Of a DNA stretch of 64,000 bases, positions 60,806 to 64,000 are shown one piece after another. Under the pieces are notes generated by a model, which had not been told where the DNA came from, did no database searches, and saw only the letters and a program-made list of their open reading frames with translations. The stretch is from NCBI GenBank assembly GCA_005804885.1, contig SYOX01000319.1:1-64000 (forward strand), written 5' to 3'. A program made the translations under genes and the position numbers. Each line of letters begins with the position of its first letter. Within the stretch, counting starts at the first letter, position 1. The DNA is from Pseudomonadota bacterium (GTDB lineage: Bacteria; Myxococcota_A; Bradymonadia; Bradymonadales; GCA-2716585).

Positions 60806-63800
60806 AGATGTAGCCGACGTTGATATGAAGGTCGCCGAAGTTCTCGCCGAGGCGCCGGTTGAGCAGCAGGCCGTAGTCGACCAGCAGGGGGATCTGGCCA
60901 AGGACGAGCCAGCGGACGCCGAGCCCGGCGGTGTGCCGCAGGTCCTCGCGGGGATCGACGCGGGCCAGATCCTCGAAGCAGTCGACGCGCGCGGGCGCCT
61001 CGGTGCTCAGGAAGTCGACCGGGGCGCGGCAGTCCACGAGCAGGCCGGAGTCCAGGAATGCGGCGCCGAAGAGGTCGGCGCTCCGGAGCAATGGGTAGCG
61101 CAGCTCCAGGTGGCCCAGGGCGACGAGCTCGCCGCCGCGAGGCTCGAAGTTGGCGGAGATGGGGCCGACGCCGTCGTCGCGGATGCCGCGGACGGTGTTG
61201 GCGCCGCCGAGCTTGAAGAGCTCGTCGGCGGGGATGGTCTCGGTGTCCAGCAGCGGGACGATGGCGCCGATGCGGGCGCCGTAGGCCAGCGTCAGGGTGT
61301 CGAACCAGGTCCACAGCTGGGTGCCGGTCAGAGAGAGCTTCAGGAAGGTGGTGGGGGAGTCGAAGACGTCGGCGGCCAGCTCGGCCGAGCTCTCCAGCAG
61401 GTAGCCGCGGGTGGGGTTGAGCTTGGAGTCGCGGCGGTCCAGGCTCGGGTTGAGGGTCAGCTTGGTGATGTCCAGGGGAGGGCTGAACAGACGTTCTCCT
61501 TCGAGGTTTCGCAGGTCCTGGGCCCTGCTGCGGGTGGTGAAGCGCCGCTGCTCGATGGAGATCTGGGCCACGAGGCCCTCGAGGACCTCGCGGCTGAGGT
61601 TCTTGCGCACGGTCAGGCGGGCGCCGCCCTCCTCCTTGTCCAGCTCGGTGTTTTCGACGCCGAGCAGGTCGAGGGTGTAGAAGAGGGTCACGGACAGCTC
61701 GCTGCTGAGCAGGATCGAGCGCGGCGCGAAGAAGACCAGCTCGGAGGCGGTCAGGAAGTCCAGGGTGCCGATCAGGTCGGGGTCCAGGGCGCCGAGGGCG
61801 TCGCTCAGGCGCAGGGCGTCGACGGCGGCCTTGAGCTTGAGCTGGAGGCCGCGGCCGAGGCCGAGGAGGTTGTTCTCGACCAGCGCGGTCTCGACCGTGA
61901 GGATGAAGCTGGCGTTCTCGTCGAGCAGGTCCCGGCTCTCGCCGCCGACGCGCAGGTCCCAGAACTGGGAGGGCAGCTCCTCGACCAGGATGACGAGGGC
62001 GACGCGGTTGCTGGCCGAGGCGCGGGTGATGGCGTCGGGGTCCAGGCCGATGGCCTTGATGGTGACGGACTCAAAGAGGCCCAGGCCGCGCAGGTTGCTC
62101 TGTCCCTCGTAGAGGCGGGTGAGCTGGAGCAGGTCGCCGGGCCCCAGCGGCAGCTCGTCGCGCACGACGCTGTCGCGGGTCTCGAAGTTGCCGCGCAGGA
62201 AGACCTCGCTGACGGTCATCAGAGGCCCCTCGTCGATGTCGATCTTGACGTCGACCTCGTCGCCCTGGATCCCCCCGCCCAGCTCGCAGCCGGGGTCGTC
62301 GACGGCGCGCTCGCAGCACCACACGTCCGGGTCGACCTCGCCGCCGCAGGAGCCCGGCGTGCAGCGCTCCAGCGGGTCGATGCCCTGGCGCTCGAAGCAG
62401 GCCTGGTCGATGGAGGGCAGGGCGCAGTCGCTCCAGTCCGACTCGGAGGTGCGGCAGGCGGCCTTGATCTCGGCTCTGGGGTATCCGCGGGCGTGGTACA
62501 TCAGCAGCAGGCGGCCGAGGTCGTCGTTGAGCGAGGCGGGGTTGAAGGGCTCGCCGTCGGCCAGCTTCATCGCCGCCCGGATCTCTTCGCGGTCGATGCC
62601 CGGGGTGCGCGGCAGGTAGACGCGGCGCACGAGGGTCCGATCGCCCTCCTCGACGAAGATCTTGACGTGGAGATCCTGGCCGTCGTTGCGCACCGAGAGC
62701 TGCCAGCGCGGGGCCGTGGCCCGCAGGTAGCCCTCGAGCTGGTAGGCGGCCACGATCTTGCCCAGGTCGGCCTCAAGCTCGGCGCGCTGCAAGAAGCCGC
62801 CGGCCTCGAAGAGGCCGTAGGCGCGCGCGCTCATGGCGGCCCTGAGGGCCTCTTCGTCGAGGTTGCCATTGCCCTCGAAGGTGATCGAGCGCAGCTCCGA
62901 GCGCACCCCCTCCTTGATGGTGAAGAGGATCTCTCGCTCCCGGTCGTTGATCTCGTGCTCGCGGCCCTCGACCGTGGCGAAGTAGTTGCCGGAGGTCTCG
63001 TAGAGCGAGCGCAGCGCGTCGACGGTCTTGGCGATCTCGACCTTGTCGACGTAGCCCGACTGGACGAAGGTGGCCTTCTCGGCCAGCTCCAGGCCGGTGA
63101 AGCGCTCATTGCCTTCGAAGTTCAGCCGCCACAGCGGGCCCTCGTCGATCTCGATGAAGATCTCGACGAGCCCCTCGGTGACCTTGCGGTCGATGTGCTG
63201 GTCGACGATCCGGGTCCGGTAGAAGCCCCTCTGGCGGTAGGCGTCCAGGACCGCGTCGATGCCCGCCTTGAGCTTCTGGTCGGTGAAGGTGCCGAACCAG
63301 CCGATGGGCTCGATCAGGATCGATCGCAGCGTGCTGTAGCTGAGCGCCTCGTGGCCGCCGATGACCACCCGCTCGATCTCCAGCGCCTTGCCCTTCTGGA
63401 CGACGACCTCGACGTCGACCGCGTTGGTGCCGGCCACCGGCGTGTGGATGATCTCGACCTTCGTGCCGAAATAGCCCTCCTGCTCGTAGCGGGCCGCGAT
63501 GGCCTCCTTCTGCTGGCGCAGCGCGCCGGCGTCGTCGCTGAAGATGCTGCCCCGGCGCATCAGCAGGCGCTTCTCGATGTCCGCCTCCAGCAAGGGGTAG
63601 GTGCCCTGGTAGCTGATCCGGCGCACGGTCCGGGCCACCTCGGCCTCGAAGGTGACCTCGCTGCCGCCGGGCACGGCCTTGAGGCGCGCGCTGACCTCCG
63701 AGAAGAGGCCCGTGCTCTTGAGGCGCTCGGCGGCGGCGACGAGCAGCTCGGCGTCGTCCGGGGCGCCGACGCACAGGTCCATGAGGTTGATCAGCCGCTC

Positions 63801-63998
63801 TCGCTCCTGCGCCGTGCTGCAGCCCTCCTGGTCGCAGGTCAGCTCCAGCTTCATGATCCGCCCGCCGGCCTGGGGGTCGAGCGTCGCCTGCCGGACCAGG
63901 CGCTCCATCAGCCGCTTGTCCTGGCAGTCGTAGCCGTCGTAGGCCGCGACCTCGCCCTGCGCGATGAGCGGCAGGCCCACCGCGGCGAGCACCAGCAG
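60801..63998 (-). CDS. BamA/TamA-like outer membrane assembly protein with POTRA repeats, 5' end truncated by window
   Basis: Multiple POTRA-like segments; C-terminal GLGVRWLVLGQIPLLVDYGLLLNRRLGENFGDLHINVGYIF; frame LLVLAAVGLPLIAQG runs to the window edge. Confidence 0.9.
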   Translation of the reverse strand: MLVLAAVGLPLIAQGEVAAYDGYDCQDKRLMERLVRQATLDPQAGGRIMKLELTCDQEGCSTAQERERLINLMDLCVGAPDDAELLVAAAERLKSTGLFSEVSARLKAVPGGSEVTFEAEVARTVRRISYQGTYPLLEADIEKRLLMRRGSIFSDDAGALRQQKEAIAARYEQEGYFGTKVEIIHTPVAGTNAVDVEVVVQKGKALEIERVVIGGHEALSYSTLRSILIEPIGWFGTFTDQKLKAGIDAVLDAYRQRGFYRTRIVDQHIDRKVTEGLVEIFIEIDEGPLWRLNFEGNERFTGLELAEKATFVQSGYVDKVEIAKTVDALRSLYETSGNYFATVEGREHEINDREREILFTIKEGVRSELRSITFEGNGNLDEEALRAAMSARAYGLFEAGGFLQRAELEADLGKIVAAYQLEGYLRATAPRWQLSVRNDGQDLHVKIFVEEGDRTLVRRVYLPRTPGIDREEIRAAMKLADGEPFNPASLNDDLGRLLLMYHARGYPRAEIKAACRTSESDWSDCALPSIDQACFERQGIDPLERCTPGSCGGEVDPDVWCCERAVDDPGCELGGGIQGDEVDVKIDIDEGPLMTVSEVFLRGNFETRDSVVRDELPLGPGDLLQLTRLYEGQSNLRGLGLFESVTIKAIGLDPDAITRASASNRVALVILVEELPSQFWDLRVGGESRDLLDENASFILTVETALVENNLLGLGRGLQLKLKAAVDALRLSDALGALDPDLIGTLDFLTASELVFFAPRSILLSSELSVTLFYTLDLLGVENTELDKEEGGARLTVRKNLSREVLEGLVAQISIEQRRFTTRSRAQDLRNLEGERLFSPPLDITKLTLNPSLDRRDSKLNPTRGYLLESSAELAADVFDSPTTFLKLSLTGTQLWTWFDTLTLAYGARIGAIVPLLDTETIPADELFKLGGANTVRGIRDDGVGPISANFEPRGGELVALGHLELRYPLLRSADLFGAAFLDSGLLVDCRAPVDFLSTEAPARVDCFEDLARVDPREDLRHTAGLGVRWLVLGQIPLLVDYGLLLNRRLGENFGDLHINVGYIF

Positions 63999-64000
63999 GG

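Overview
High-GC (about 70%) bacterial chromosome segment. The (NNDP)n lipoprotein linkers, MopE-type Asp/Cys repeats and MYXO-CTERM-like tail suggest a Myxococcota/Bradymonadales-like deltaproteobacterial lineage (inference). I found no phage, CRISPR array, rRNA or tRNA. The left 12.6 kb is one giant, 5'-truncated MopE-repeat surface protein with inserted accessory domains. After it come mostly single-gene or short-operon loci. Recognisable products include MBL hydrolases, a UvrD/Rep helicase with DUF4159 and vWA/GATase-like partners, a Ser/Thr kinase, a cNMP-binding/hotdog thioesterase fusion, a sirtuin, PdxH, a flavoprotein/NapH-like ferredoxin fusion, a DsbA-like lipoprotein, an M42 peptidase and MiaB. 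Further on are an isolated ribosomal protein L3 gene, an M6 peptidase, a HAD-IG nucleotidase, a cREC-GrpB-like fusion, a tandem pair of cytochrome c/Cu type II monooxygenase-like lipoproteins, and an NFACT protein. LolA, a CNNM/CorC-type protein, RadA, an SDR, an Smr-like protein and a 5'-truncated BamA/TamA-like protein complete the list. The most unusual non-coding signals are several dispersed inverted-repeat families: a roughly 290-bp MITE-like element with ~92-bp TIRs (two full copies plus a solo end), a 389-bp element with 81-bp TIRs matching at 80/81 positions, a repeat that abuts TAG stop codons at three loci, and a 16/18-bp satellite growing from one MITE end. Coordinates and counts were read by eye. 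Family names come from motif recognition, not database searches.
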